Shown here piece after piece: positions 1 to 8,211 of a DNA stretch of 64,000 bases. Position 1 is the stretch's first letter; the number at the start of each line of letters is the position of its first letter. Both the position numbers and the translations under genes were made by a program. The notes under the pieces were generated by a model. That model did no database searches and was not told the DNA's origin. It saw only the letters and a list, made by a program, of their open reading frames with translations. The DNA comes from an uncultured Chloroflexota bacterium (GTDB lineage Bacteria > Chloroflexota > Anaerolineae > Anaerolineales > Villigracilaceae). The DNA lies in the NCBI GenBank assembly GCA_900696595.1, contig CAADGT010000143.1, positions 1-64,000 on the forward strand. The letters are read 5' to 3'.

Positions 1-2076
1 GAAGGAACCGCCGCGCAGGACGCGTCTAGCGCGGCTGGCTTCGTCTTCGCGCCCGTCCCCTGCCGCATAGGGATATTTCTTGAATAAGGTATGCGTCCAC
101 TCCCAAACATTCCCAACCATGTCCGCGCATCCATAGGGCGAATCGCCGCCGAGGGAGGAATACGCGCCGACCGGCGTTGTGCCTCCCTTCTTCCCCTCCG
201 CTGTATTGCATTTCTTCGGGTCGAAGTCGTTGCCCCAGGGCCACTCGTTGGCGTACGTCCCCCGCGCGGCTTTCTCCCATTCGGCTTCGGTGGGCAGGCG
301 CAGGATCAGATTCCCAGCCGCTTTCAATTCGCCCTGATGCGTCTGGTTAAACCACTTGCAATATTCCATGGCGTCGTCCCAGGAAACATTCACCACCGGA
401 TGATCTTTTTTCTTCTGCCAATCGGAAACGGGGTGTTTTCTGTTTCCAAAAAATTCAGCGTACTGTTCATTCGTCAATATAAACCGCGCCATCCAGTAAT
501 CGTAGGCGAGGTCAACCGACTGTTGAGGTTTCTCGCTGTCATACGCAATCTCGTTCTCTTGCTTGCTTCCCATCAGGAACGAGCCTTTGGGAATCTTGAC
601 GAATTCGATTCCCCCAACCGTCAAGCGGTTGGAGTCGCGCGCGGTCATGCCCCTGCCTTCGCCGCGGGTCAATGCTTCCGCGCCTTTTTCGATAAGGGCT
701 TCTTCGCTTACAACTTCGATTTTTTCAGCCGGAGAGTCGGTTTGCGCGGGCGGAGTCGGCTTCGCAGGCGGGGCGGAGAGGTAGATCATCGAGTCCAGCG
801 CCTCGGGCGTGAAATCTTCGCTAAACGAGACCTGTTTCAAGACCCCGCGCAGGCGGCGCGAGTCGCGGGCTTCATAATCCTTGAAAAAGCCCCTTACGGT
901 TTCCTGTTCCTCCGCCGAGCCTTTTTGCCATTTCAGCGCGTCCATCAAAAAGTTGTGGCGCAGGTTCACGTCTTCGATGTCCATGATCTGCGCGGCGAAT
1001 TTGGCGGGGGCGGCGCGCATCAACGCCTGCCAGCAGATGAAATCATCCTTGTTGACTCCCTCCGCCTGCCCCGAGTTGACCGCCATGTACCATTGCAAAT
1101 TTAAATCGTTGATCACGTTCTTCACGCGCCTCGGGTTTACCTCCGCGGCGGCGACCAGCGCCCCCCAGCGTTTGAGCATGACCTCGTCCACTTTGGATTT
1201 GTCCTGCGCCTTCAGGTAGTTCTCCATTGCTTTTTCCACGATAGGCGGTATGTCGAAGCGGATCTGGATGACCTTTTCGAGATAATCCTTCGCGCTCTCG
1301 CCGGTGATGCCCGCGTTCTCGTAATGCTTTTCGACGGCGGTTTGTACTATTTTCGTATCCGCGCCCAGCACAAACACGCATCCGCTCTTATCGAGGAATA
1401 GTTTGATGGCTTCCAGCGTCTGCACAGTTTTTGCAGGAAGGCATCGGTCGAGGTCGTCAATGAAGATGACCAATACTCCGTCATCGCCGACCCAGGATTT
1501 CAAGAGGGCGTTGAAGGCTTCGTCGAAGTAATCGAAGAAGGCTGTGTATTTTTCAAAAGGGGAGGGCTGTTCGTGCTTCTTCGGGTCGAGTTTGAATTTG
1601 AACTCCGCCCCCAACCCGCCGAAACTGGCTTCGAAGGCGTTGATGAACATCGCAATCACGTCGTAGGAACTTTGTTTCGGGTCTTCGATCCACGCCTTGA
1701 GTTTGTTCATGAATCCGTCGCGCCGCATGGCTTGTAAAATGACGCGCACCAGCGCGACAAGCAATTTATCTTCGTCGTTGTACTTCCACGCGTCGAACCA
1801 GACCGTCTTGCAAACGCGGAAGTTCTCCGCACCTTCGGCATATGCACGGTTGGCTTTGGGCTGGTCCAACATCCCCTTCACGCGCAACAACAGCGAAGTC
1901 TTGCCCGATCCCCACGCGCCGTTGATCCCGATCGCAAGCGGGGTCTCGGTGGCCGGGCTGGCGATCAGCCGCGCCAATGTGATGGCGAACTCGTCGAAGT
2001 AAAAATCCGCCGCCTTGTTGTTCGAGAGCGGCGCGTCGTGCATGATATTCGGGGTCAGGTACTTTCGTTTCGGCAT
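1..2076 (-). CDS. KAP-family P-loop ATPase fused to FGE-sulfatase-like domain (3' end outside window)
   Basis: The reading frame starts at ATG 2076 (GAGGGA five bases upstream) and stays open to base 1, giving 692 residues without a stop. Residues 53-61 carry a Walker A (GAWGSGKTS) and about 201-212 a Walker B of KAP type (VLVIFIDDLDRC). From about residue 488 the protein changes to a formylglycine-generating-enzyme-like fold: 'GGIEFVKIPKGSFLMGS', 'VNVSWDDAMEYCKWF', 'LRLPTEAEWEKAARG', 'GNVWEWT', ending in 'RVLRGGSF'. The segment that would hold FGE copper-binding cysteines lies beyond the edge, so catalysis cannot be judged. Unlike many KAP ATPases there is no hydrophobic insertion between Walker A and B, so it should be cytosolic. 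KAP and FGE-like modules are both known from multidomain NTPases of biological-conflict systems; a sensing or defence role is inference only. Confidence 0.85.
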   Translation of the reverse strand, partial: MPKRKYLTPNIMHDAPLSNNKAADFYFDEFAITLARLIASPATETPLAIGINGAWGSGKTSLLLRVKGMLDQPKANRAYAEGAENFRVCKTVWFDAWKYNDEDKLLVALVRVILQAMRRDGFMNKLKAWIEDPKQSSYDVIAMFINAFEASFGGLGAEFKFKLDPKKHEQPSPFEKYTAFFDYFDEAFNALLKSWVGDDGVLVIFIDDLDRCLPAKTVQTLEAIKLFLDKSGCVFVLGADTKIVQTAVEKHYENAGITGESAKDYLEKVIQIRFDIPPIVEKAMENYLKAQDKSKVDEVMLKRWGALVAAAEVNPRRVKNVINDLNLQWYMAVNSGQAEGVNKDDFICWQALMRAAPAKFAAQIMDIEDVNLRHNFLMDALKWQKGSAEEQETVRGFFKDYEARDSRRLRGVLKQVSFSEDFTPEALDSMIYLSAPPAKPTPPAQTDSPAEKIEVVSEEALIEKGAEALTRGEGRGMTARDSNRLTVGGIEFVKIPKGSFLMGSKQENEIAYDSEKPQQSVDLAYDYWMARFILTNEQYAEFFGNRKHPVSDWQKKKDHPVVNVSWDDAMEYCKWFNQTHQGELKAAGNLILRLPTEAEWEKAARGTYANEWPWGNDFDPKKCNTAEGKKGGTTPVGAYSSLGGDSPYGCADMVGNVWEWTHTLFKKYPYAAGDGREDEASRARRVLRGGSF

Positions 2077-2178
2077 GGCGGTCCCTCGCGTCTCCGGTCT
2101 TGCGCCCATTTTATAATAAATTTGCCGATGCGCGCCACATTTCCCGTCGGGCGCAGGTAAAGGACGGCGTTATTTCCA

Positions 2179-2532
2179 TCAAACCAGCCGCGAAGCCAGT
2201 TGACGCAATTGCATGGGGCTGACGGGTTTTAGCAGAACGTAGTCAGCCTGTTCGCGCAGACCGTCCGCCTGGCGGTCGTTCGCGGTGCAAACGATGACGA
2301 TGGCGTCTTTCAAGCGGGCGTCCGAGCGGATCATCGTCAGCAGGTCGTTGCCGGAAACGCCGGGCAGGTTCAAATCCAGGACGATGAGGTGGGGAGTCGT
2401 CTGCGCGAGCCGCGCCTGCGCTTCGGAACCGTCCAGGACGGTTTCAACTAGAAAATCGTCCTGCAAAGCCAGTTGAAAAATCTGATTGAGGCGCGGGTCG
2501 TCCTCGACGATGAAGGCAAGGGGCTTGGTCAT
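2179..2532 (-). CDS. Single-domain response regulator (CheY-like receiver)
   Basis: This 117-residue protein is a bare receiver domain. It shows the acidic pair near the N-terminus (VEDD), the phospho-acceptor aspartate in 'LIVLDLNLP', the switch Thr in 'VCTAND', and the conserved Lys in 'LLKPVSP'. There is no output domain, so it must act by protein-protein contact or as a phosphate relay or sink. Its start overlaps the stop of the preceding receiver by 4 nt (ATGA), so translation is probably coupled. It is the third gene of a kinase-receiver-receiver operon. Confidence 0.9.
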   Translation of the reverse strand: MTKPLAFIVEDDPRLNQIFQLALQDDFLVETVLDGSEAQARLAQTTPHLIVLDLNLPGVSGNDLLTMIRSDARLKDAIVIVCTANDRQADGLREQADYVLLKPVSPMQLRQLASRLV

Positions 2533-2888
2533 TCCAACCCCCGCGCGGCTTTGGCAATTCTTATCAACCGCCCCGTGCTGACGGGTTTGATCAGGACGTG
2601 ATCCGCCCGACCTTCAAACAATTTCGCCTTGACGAAATCCGCGGTAACAACCACGATGGTCGCCTTCGGCGCTGCGGCGCGGATGGCGTCGAAGGCTTCG
2701 CCGCTGTCGGCATAGGGAAGGTGAAGGTCGAGGATGACCAGATCCGGCTCGGCGGCGGAAAGAAGCGTCATGTATTGGTCGCCGTTGACGTCGAGGGCGG
2801 CGTCGAATCCGGCCTGTTGCAGGGCGGTCATGTAGATCAGGGAAAGCTGGGGGTCGTCTTCGATGACGACGGCGTAAGGCTGGCTCAT
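2529..2888 (-). CDS. Single-domain response regulator (CheY-like receiver)
   Basis: A 119-residue receiver domain with acidic pair 'IEDD', phospho-acceptor in 'LVILDLHLPY', Thr in 'VVVTADF' and Lys in 'LIKPVST'. No output domain is present. It overlaps the upstream histidine kinase by 4 nt and the downstream receiver by 4 nt, so the three proteins are very likely made together and act in one phosphorelay. It resembles the second receiver but is clearly diverged, so the pair may be an old duplication with split roles. Confidence 0.9.
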   Translation of the reverse strand: MSQPYAVVIEDDPQLSLIYMTALQQAGFDAALDVNGDQYMTLLSAAEPDLVILDLHLPYADSGEAFDAIRAAAPKATIVVVTADFVKAKLFEGRADHVLIKPVSTGRLIRIAKAARGLE

Positions 2889-5800
2889 GGCGATTCTCCG
2901 GATTCTGCGATCAAGGGAAGCAGGACGGTGAACATGCTTCCTTTCCCAACTTCGCTTTCAAGCGCGATGGTTCCGCCCATCAATTCCACCAACTGCTTTG
3001 TGATGGCCAGCCCCAAACCGGCGCCGCGATTTTCGTTTGTGATGGAGTTGTCCACCTGACGGAACGGGTCGAAGATGAATTCCCGCGCCTCTTCGGGGAT
3101 GCCCACGCCCGTGTCGCGCACTTGCATCGCCCAGCGGTCTTCCGAGACGCGAATGAAGCGCGCCAGGACTTCGCCTTTGCGGGTATATTTTATTGCGTTG
3201 CCGATCAGGTTGTAAAGGACCTGCTGAAGGCGTCCTTCGTCGCCGACGATCGAAGCGGGCAATTCCGGGTCCAGCTCCATCAGAAATGAAAGCTGCTTGT
3301 TGCGCGCCATGATGGACATGGACGCCCCCACCCGTTCCAGCAGTTTTGCGGGCGGGAAGGATTCGTGATGCAGCCGGATGGATTTCGATTCGATCTGCGC
3401 CTCGTCCAACAGGTCGCTGATCAAGACGTCGAGGTATCTGGCGCTCCCCACGATGTTTTGCGCGGCTTCGCGCTGTTTGTCGTTTAACTCCCCGAAGGCG
3501 CCGACCTGCAACAATTCGGCATAACCAAGCGCGCCGCCCAGCGGGGTGCGCAATTCATGGCTCACCCGGGAGAGCAGGTGGCTTTTAAAGCGACTGGCTT
3601 CGAGCGCCTGGTCGCGGGCGGCTGCGATGGCTTCGCCCGCCCTTTTGTCGCGGATCATCGCGGAAAGCGTGCTTGCGACGGCTTCCAAAAAAGCGACTTC
3701 GCGCGGGTCGCGCGCGCGACCCGCGTCGAGATACAACACGAGCGCCCCAATCGTCTCCTCACGGAACAGGATGGGAACGCTGTAATGTCCGTGCTGCGCC
3801 ATGCCTTCGTAGCGGTTGTCGTGCCGCTCGTCCACGCAGTCCGCAAATTCCACGCCGGCGCTGGCGGCGGCGCGTCCGCACAGACAATGCCCAAAGGGAA
3901 CGCGCGCGCATATCGTCAGGAGCGGCGCGTCCAAATTCCGCTGGGATTTCAAGCTCAGAACGCCCGGCTCTTCCGCCAGGAAGATGCCGCCTTTGGGCTG
4001 GGTTGGCAGCCAGGGAATGGTCAGAATAATATCGAGCGATTGATCCAGCATTTGCTCCATCGTCTGATGCTCCAGGGACAGGCTTAGGAGCGAGTTCAAA
4101 ACGGATTGAGACTGGTAGGACTGTTGCAGGGCGTCTTCCATTTCCTTCTGGCGGGTGATGTCCTCTTTGATCGCGACGAAATGGGTTACTTTCCCGTCCT
4201 GGCTCTGAACCGGGGTGATGACGGCGGACTCCCAGTAGAGTTCGCCGTTCTTGCGTTTATTATGGAACACTCCGCGCCAGGTCTTACCGGCGGTGATGGC
4301 GTTCCACAACTTCTGATAGAACTCCAGTCCCTGCCGCCCCGATTTCAAAAGGCGCGGATTTTTTCCGAGCGCCTCCTCGGGCAGGTAGCCGGTCGTCTTC
4401 GTGAATTGCGGGTTGACGTATTCGATGTTCCCGTCGGTGTCGGTAATAATGATCGAGTTGCCGCTTTGTTCCACCGCCTGCGAGAGTTTGCGGATCTGTT
4501 CCTCCGCCTGTTTGCGTTCGGTAATGTCCTGCAGGATTCCCTGAATGAATTGCGGCTGGCCGTTTTCGTCGCGCACGAGGACGGAATCGTCGCGCACCCA
4601 GACCGCGCGTCCGTCGCTCGCCACCAAGCGATACTCCATGGATGTGTCCATCGCCTCGGCGCTGGCGGCGGCGGTCCATTCGCGGTCGTCGGGGTGGGTG
4701 ATCTTGGAGCCGAAATGGGGGTCCTGCATCCACTCGTCCAGCGAATAGCCGAACATGGATTCCACCTGCGGGCTGATGTAGTTGCCCACGCCGGAATCGT
4801 CCACCGCGTCCCGATATACCACAAGGGGCAATTGCTCCACCAGCCCGCGATACTTCGGCTCAGCCTGCGCGAGATCGCGCGAACGCTCCGTTATGCGCTG
4901 GTCGAGCAGGTCGCGCTCCCGCAGTAGCAGATTGAGCGATTGCTGTTCTTTTTGCCAGGCGATATTCAGGCTCTCCAGCATGGAAACACTGGCGGACGTG
5001 ACGGCTATGGCGCTTGCGGAAAAGATCAACAGACTGCTTACGCCCCCTTCCACGCTGGCGGGAGAGACGATGCCCCGCCCCCCGGCAGTTGCAAACGGCG
5101 CAAAAGTTCCGGAGCCGATCAACACGGCGAAGGCGCCCAGCGTCAGGATGGCGAGCGCCAGCGCGCCGATGGCGCCGCGACGCGACGCCATCAACGACGC
5201 AGTGACCGTAAAGCTCATGAAAAAGATGAAACATTCCACTGAAAAGCCGAAGATGAGCGCCTCGGCAAAACCGAGTCCGTACGTCAAAAACATAAAGGCG
5301 CCAACGCGGGATTCAAATTTGACATTGCGCGCCAGCCCCAGTATCCAAAGAAGGGAGATGATGGCGATAAATATCGGAGCCGCGCCGAAGTCGTTCAACA
5401 AGTCGTCCGTAATTAGAATCAGGGAAAATGTTCCAAGCGCAGCCGCAACGCGCGCGATCGTCGTAAAAACGCGCTCGCGGGTCCGATACCAGGAGGGGCT
5501 GACGCCCTCAGGAGCGACAAGATCGTTTTTTATCCGAACAATAAAAAACGCGATAAGAGCATCCCAAAGCGTCGTCCTCCCGGCGGATTGGGCAGAGTCC
5601 TTCGCATCTGCCTCGCCAGGGAGGCGTTCGTCGCGGCGCGCCGTCCCATCACCTTCGCCCTCCTGAGGTGGGGCGGCAAATTCATCGCCCAGCGCGCGCA
5701 ACAGGATGACGCGTCCAATGATTTGCCCGTAATCTTCCATTGACGAGATATTGATGTGAACCCGCTGTTGCGCGTTGCCGCTTCCGATCACGATCTGTTC

Positions 5801-6706
5801 GTCCGCCTCGGCCATGCCGCGAAAGCGCTCGAATAAATGCGGCCAGGGCGCGAACATTTCCGCCGCGTCCCTGCCTATGACGCGCGCGGCGGAAACGCCG
5901 AGCATACGTTGCGCGGCCGGGTTGATGTCCGCAACGTAGCCGCGCTGGTCCAGCGCGATCAAGCCTTCCCGCATGGAGTCAACCACGCGGTCGCGCGCCA
6001 ACGGGGCAATGTCCACAAGGTGGTAGCCGAAGAGCGCCCAAGACAGCGCGACAGCCGAGACGGTGAAGGCGAATGGCGTCAGGTCCAAATGCGGAATGGG
6101 GCTGTTGCCCGTCAGGTAGAGCGCGTTGCCGACCCACGGAGCCAGAAGCGCCACGAGCGCCGTGACCGCCTGCCGGCGATAAAGCCCCTGTCTGCGGCGC
6201 AACATTCGAGTCAAAAACACAGCGCCGGCAAGCAGAATGGCGTACGAGTAGGCTAAATGAATCCAGAACCAAAAGCCGTAAGACACGCCCAGGGCGGAAA
6301 AATCTCCCGTCCGGGTGATGTTGTATTCGCTCCAGATCAGCCCGTGCCAGCGGGTCGTCAGCGCAAGCAGGATGGTCAGAACTGGAACGATCGCGCTGGC
6401 CGCGATGAATCGAGGCGAGGGTTCCCTGCCCTGATTGCTGAAACTATAAGAAAAGGTCAGTAAAAAATAGGGAATGGATGCAATGCCGACGTATTGCAAA
6501 ACACCCCAGAAATATTTGGTCGCCAGGTTCGCGCCCATGATCTCCAGGGAGTATCCAAGCGACCAGATCGCCAGCCCGACCGAGAGGAACGTCAGCGATT
6601 TTGCGCCGGGCATGGAGCGGCGCGTCCAGGCATAGACGGCCGTCGCAGCCGCGACCAAGGCGACGGCGATCAACGGCAGGATGTAAGGGGAGTATTCGAA
6701 TTGCAT
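2885..6706 (-). CDS. Multi-sensor membrane histidine kinase (7TM, PAS, second TM module, PAS, PAS, GAF, HisKA, HATPase)
   Basis: The start chosen is ATG 6706 (AAAGGA about 6 nt upstream) rather than 6763, because membrane helices begin right after it ('YILPLIAVALVAAATAV'). The 1273-residue chain shows: a seven-helix N-terminal module (about 1-235) of histidine-kinase sensor type; a PAS domain (about 245-345, 'GLIALDQRGYVADINPAAQ'); a second block of about six helices (about 385-595); a coiled segment; two PAS domains (about 620-860, each ending near 'QDITERK' or 'KEDITRQK'); a GAF-like domain (about 880-1020); a HisKA with phospho-acceptor His in 'SHELRTP'; and an HATPase with 'NAIKYT', 'DTGVGIP' and 'GAGLGLAI'. 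The input signal cannot be deduced. It heads an operon with two overlapping receivers. Confidence 0.9.
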   Translation of the reverse strand: MQFEYSPYILPLIAVALVAAATAVYAWTRRSMPGAKSLTFLSVGLAIWSLGYSLEIMGANLATKYFWGVLQYVGIASIPYFLLTFSYSFSNQGREPSPRFIAASAIVPVLTILLALTTRWHGLIWSEYNITRTGDFSALGVSYGFWFWIHLAYSYAILLAGAVFLTRMLRRRQGLYRRQAVTALVALLAPWVGNALYLTGNSPIPHLDLTPFAFTVSAVALSWALFGYHLVDIAPLARDRVVDSMREGLIALDQRGYVADINPAAQRMLGVSAARVIGRDAAEMFAPWPHLFERFRGMAEADEQIVIGSGNAQQRVHINISSMEDYGQIIGRVILLRALGDEFAAPPQEGEGDGTARRDERLPGEADAKDSAQSAGRTTLWDALIAFFIVRIKNDLVAPEGVSPSWYRTRERVFTTIARVAAALGTFSLILITDDLLNDFGAAPIFIAIISLLWILGLARNVKFESRVGAFMFLTYGLGFAEALIFGFSVECFIFFMSFTVTASLMASRRGAIGALALAILTLGAFAVLIGSGTFAPFATAGGRGIVSPASVEGGVSSLLIFSASAIAVTSASVSMLESLNIAWQKEQQSLNLLLRERDLLDQRITERSRDLAQAEPKYRGLVEQLPLVVYRDAVDDSGVGNYISPQVESMFGYSLDEWMQDPHFGSKITHPDDREWTAAASAEAMDTSMEYRLVASDGRAVWVRDDSVLVRDENGQPQFIQGILQDITERKQAEEQIRKLSQAVEQSGNSIIITDTDGNIEYVNPQFTKTTGYLPEEALGKNPRLLKSGRQGLEFYQKLWNAITAGKTWRGVFHNKRKNGELYWESAVITPVQSQDGKVTHFVAIKEDITRQKEMEDALQQSYQSQSVLNSLLSLSLEHQTMEQMLDQSLDIILTIPWLPTQPKGGIFLAEEPGVLSLKSQRNLDAPLLTICARVPFGHCLCGRAAASAGVEFADCVDERHDNRYEGMAQHGHYSVPILFREETIGALVLYLDAGRARDPREVAFLEAVASTLSAMIRDKRAGEAIAAARDQALEASRFKSHLLSRVSHELRTPLGGALGYAELLQVGAFGELNDKQREAAQNIVGSARYLDVLISDLLDEAQIESKSIRLHHESFPPAKLLERVGASMSIMARNKQLSFLMELDPELPASIVGDEGRLQQVLYNLIGNAIKYTRKGEVLARFIRVSEDRWAMQVRDTGVGIPEEAREFIFDPFRQVDNSITNENRGAGLGLAITKQLVELMGGTIALESEVGKGSMFTVLLPLIAESGESP

Positions 6707-6906
6707 CACGTTTCCTTTACCCGAAGCATCGCGGAGTTTGGAAGCCGCAACGCGCAAAGACAAAACAGATTTTGTCGCATCGCAAAGTTTCCGCGCAAGA
6801 GCGACAGGCGTCGGCTATAGACCCGTATTTTCGCACATTTTTTACAAACAAGCCTTGCCGTTTTATTGCCCGTTTACAGGTTTCCACCGCGCGCGTTACA
6901 CATCTG

Positions 6907-6959
6907 CCCTTCGACTTCGCGCGGGGCGACGAGCGCGGGCAAGGAGCATAGTCGAAGGG
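6907..6959. repeat. Palindromic intergenic element (CCCTTCGACT / AGTCGAAGGG)
   Basis: Perfect 10-bp inverted arms at 6907-6916 and 6950-6959 flank a GC-rich core. The element lies in the 328-bp gap between the sensor kinase start and the M23 lipoprotein 3' end. Related words ('TCGAAGGG', 'GAAGGGCTTGCCCTGAGC') recur near 42,820 and 53,090, so it belongs to a dispersed family. I see no gene in the gap. Confidence 0.6.
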
Positions 6960-7034
6960 TAATTTGCATCAAGCGCTTGAACTGTGTAAGGTGAGATTCA
7001 TAAGAGCCAAGATTGCGGCGCGATTCGGCGGGGC

Positions 7035-7991
7035 TTATCTCACTGTGAAGACGATCTCGGTCAGGCGTCCTGCCTCGACCAGGACAACGCGCTCATGCAG
7101 CCCGGCGGAGTCGTTCAGGGCGATTTTGTACCTGCCTGCGGGCAGGTCAGTCAGCGCGGCGTCCTCGGCGCTATGCTCGAATCCCCCGGCGTATGATTTG
7201 AGATAGTAAGTGGACAGGACATCGTCGCTCCCGTCTGCGAGGCGGGCGACGACAAGGGGGTGTTCGTAATTCGTCTCACGCGGCGTCTTCAAGGTGATGG
7301 AAATCGCGCCCGTCCCCTGTTTGGGGAACAGCCACAACTCCGGGTTTTCGGTGGAGAAGTAATCGGCGTAATCGCTTCCAACCCGCACCTCAAAGTGGAG
7401 ATGACTCCCAGTCGCCCCGCCCGTCGCCCCGACCCTGCCGATCTCATCCCCCGCGCGAATCTCATCCCCCGCCTTAACCAAAATCTCGGAGAGATGCGCG
7501 TATAACGTGTACATCTCGCCGGCGTGACGGATGACAATCACATTGCCGTAAAAGTTCGTCCACGGGCTGAACCTGACAGTTTTATCCGCGTCCGCAAACA
7601 CAACCGTGCCATCTCCCGCCGCATGGACGGGAGTCCCGAACGCGTTTTGAAACTCCACGCCGTGATGCGCGTCGCGTTTGCCGCCCTGGGTGGAGGCGTA
7701 AGGATAGGTCGGGTCAATCGAATCGTCCCCCGGCGGCAGGATCGGGCGCAGAAAGATAAAAACGCCCGGGACAATGCAGTAATCCGCGCTTGACGGATCG
7801 CAGGGAATCGGAGTCTCTGTAAAAACGGGGGGCGTCGTTGGCGTGAAAGTCGGCGCGGGAGTCGCCGTGGCAATCGCATGTGTGGGGGTGAAAAAAATTC
7901 CGGCTTCGGCGGTTGCGGAAGCCGGAAGATTGCACCCGGCGATCAAGAGGGAGAGGAATAATACAGAATAGCCCTTCATGCGAAAACGCAT
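7035..7991 (-). CDS. Peptidase M23 (LytM-type) lipoprotein
   Basis: The start at 7991 is favoured because GGAG lies 4 nt upstream; an alternative ATG is at 7979. The N-terminus is a lipoprotein signal ending in lipobox 'LLIAGC'. A short Thr/Pro-rich stalk follows ('TPAPTFTPTTPPVFTETP'). The catalytic domain shows LytM/M23 motifs: 'HHGVEFQNAFGTPVHAAGDGTVVFA', 'YTLYAHLSEI' and 'GSHLHFEVRVG', giving the zinc ligands His/Asp/His. Members cut peptide cross-links of peptidoglycan or act as division-related scaffolds. The roughly 80-residue C-terminal part is Ig-like and unassigned. It is anchored at the outer face of the membrane and convergent to nothing; it appears monocistronic. Confidence 0.88.
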   Translation of the reverse strand: MRFRMKGYSVLFLSLLIAGCNLPASATAEAGIFFTPTHAIATATPAPTFTPTTPPVFTETPIPCDPSSADYCIVPGVFIFLRPILPPGDDSIDPTYPYASTQGGKRDAHHGVEFQNAFGTPVHAAGDGTVVFADADKTVRFSPWTNFYGNVIVIRHAGEMYTLYAHLSEILVKAGDEIRAGDEIGRVGATGGATGSHLHFEVRVGSDYADYFSTENPELWLFPKQGTGAISITLKTPRETNYEHPLVVARLADGSDDVLSTYYLKSYAGGFEHSAEDAALTDLPAGRYKIALNDSAGLHERVVLVEAGRLTEIVFTVR

Positions 7992-8211
7992 TTTACTCCA
8001 TGAACGGCTGCGCACTCAAAAGGCGGGACGCGGACGAGCGCTGAAAACACGGATTCAAAAGGGACGGCGCTGGGAGCAGGTTACCTGACATGTTTTGCAT
8101 GCACCCGAAGAGCAAGGGCATCAGCCGGGAGACTTTCGACTCCGTATTAAGTTCATGCCAGAAGCGGAGAGGGGCGGCGGCAATCCTATAATGAAGCGGC
8201 AAGGAGCCGCC

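Noticed and set aside
91-1104. 337-codon open frame on the plus strand
   Set aside because: It is antisense to the KAP-FGE gene, which has clear motifs; the frame has no recognisable domain.
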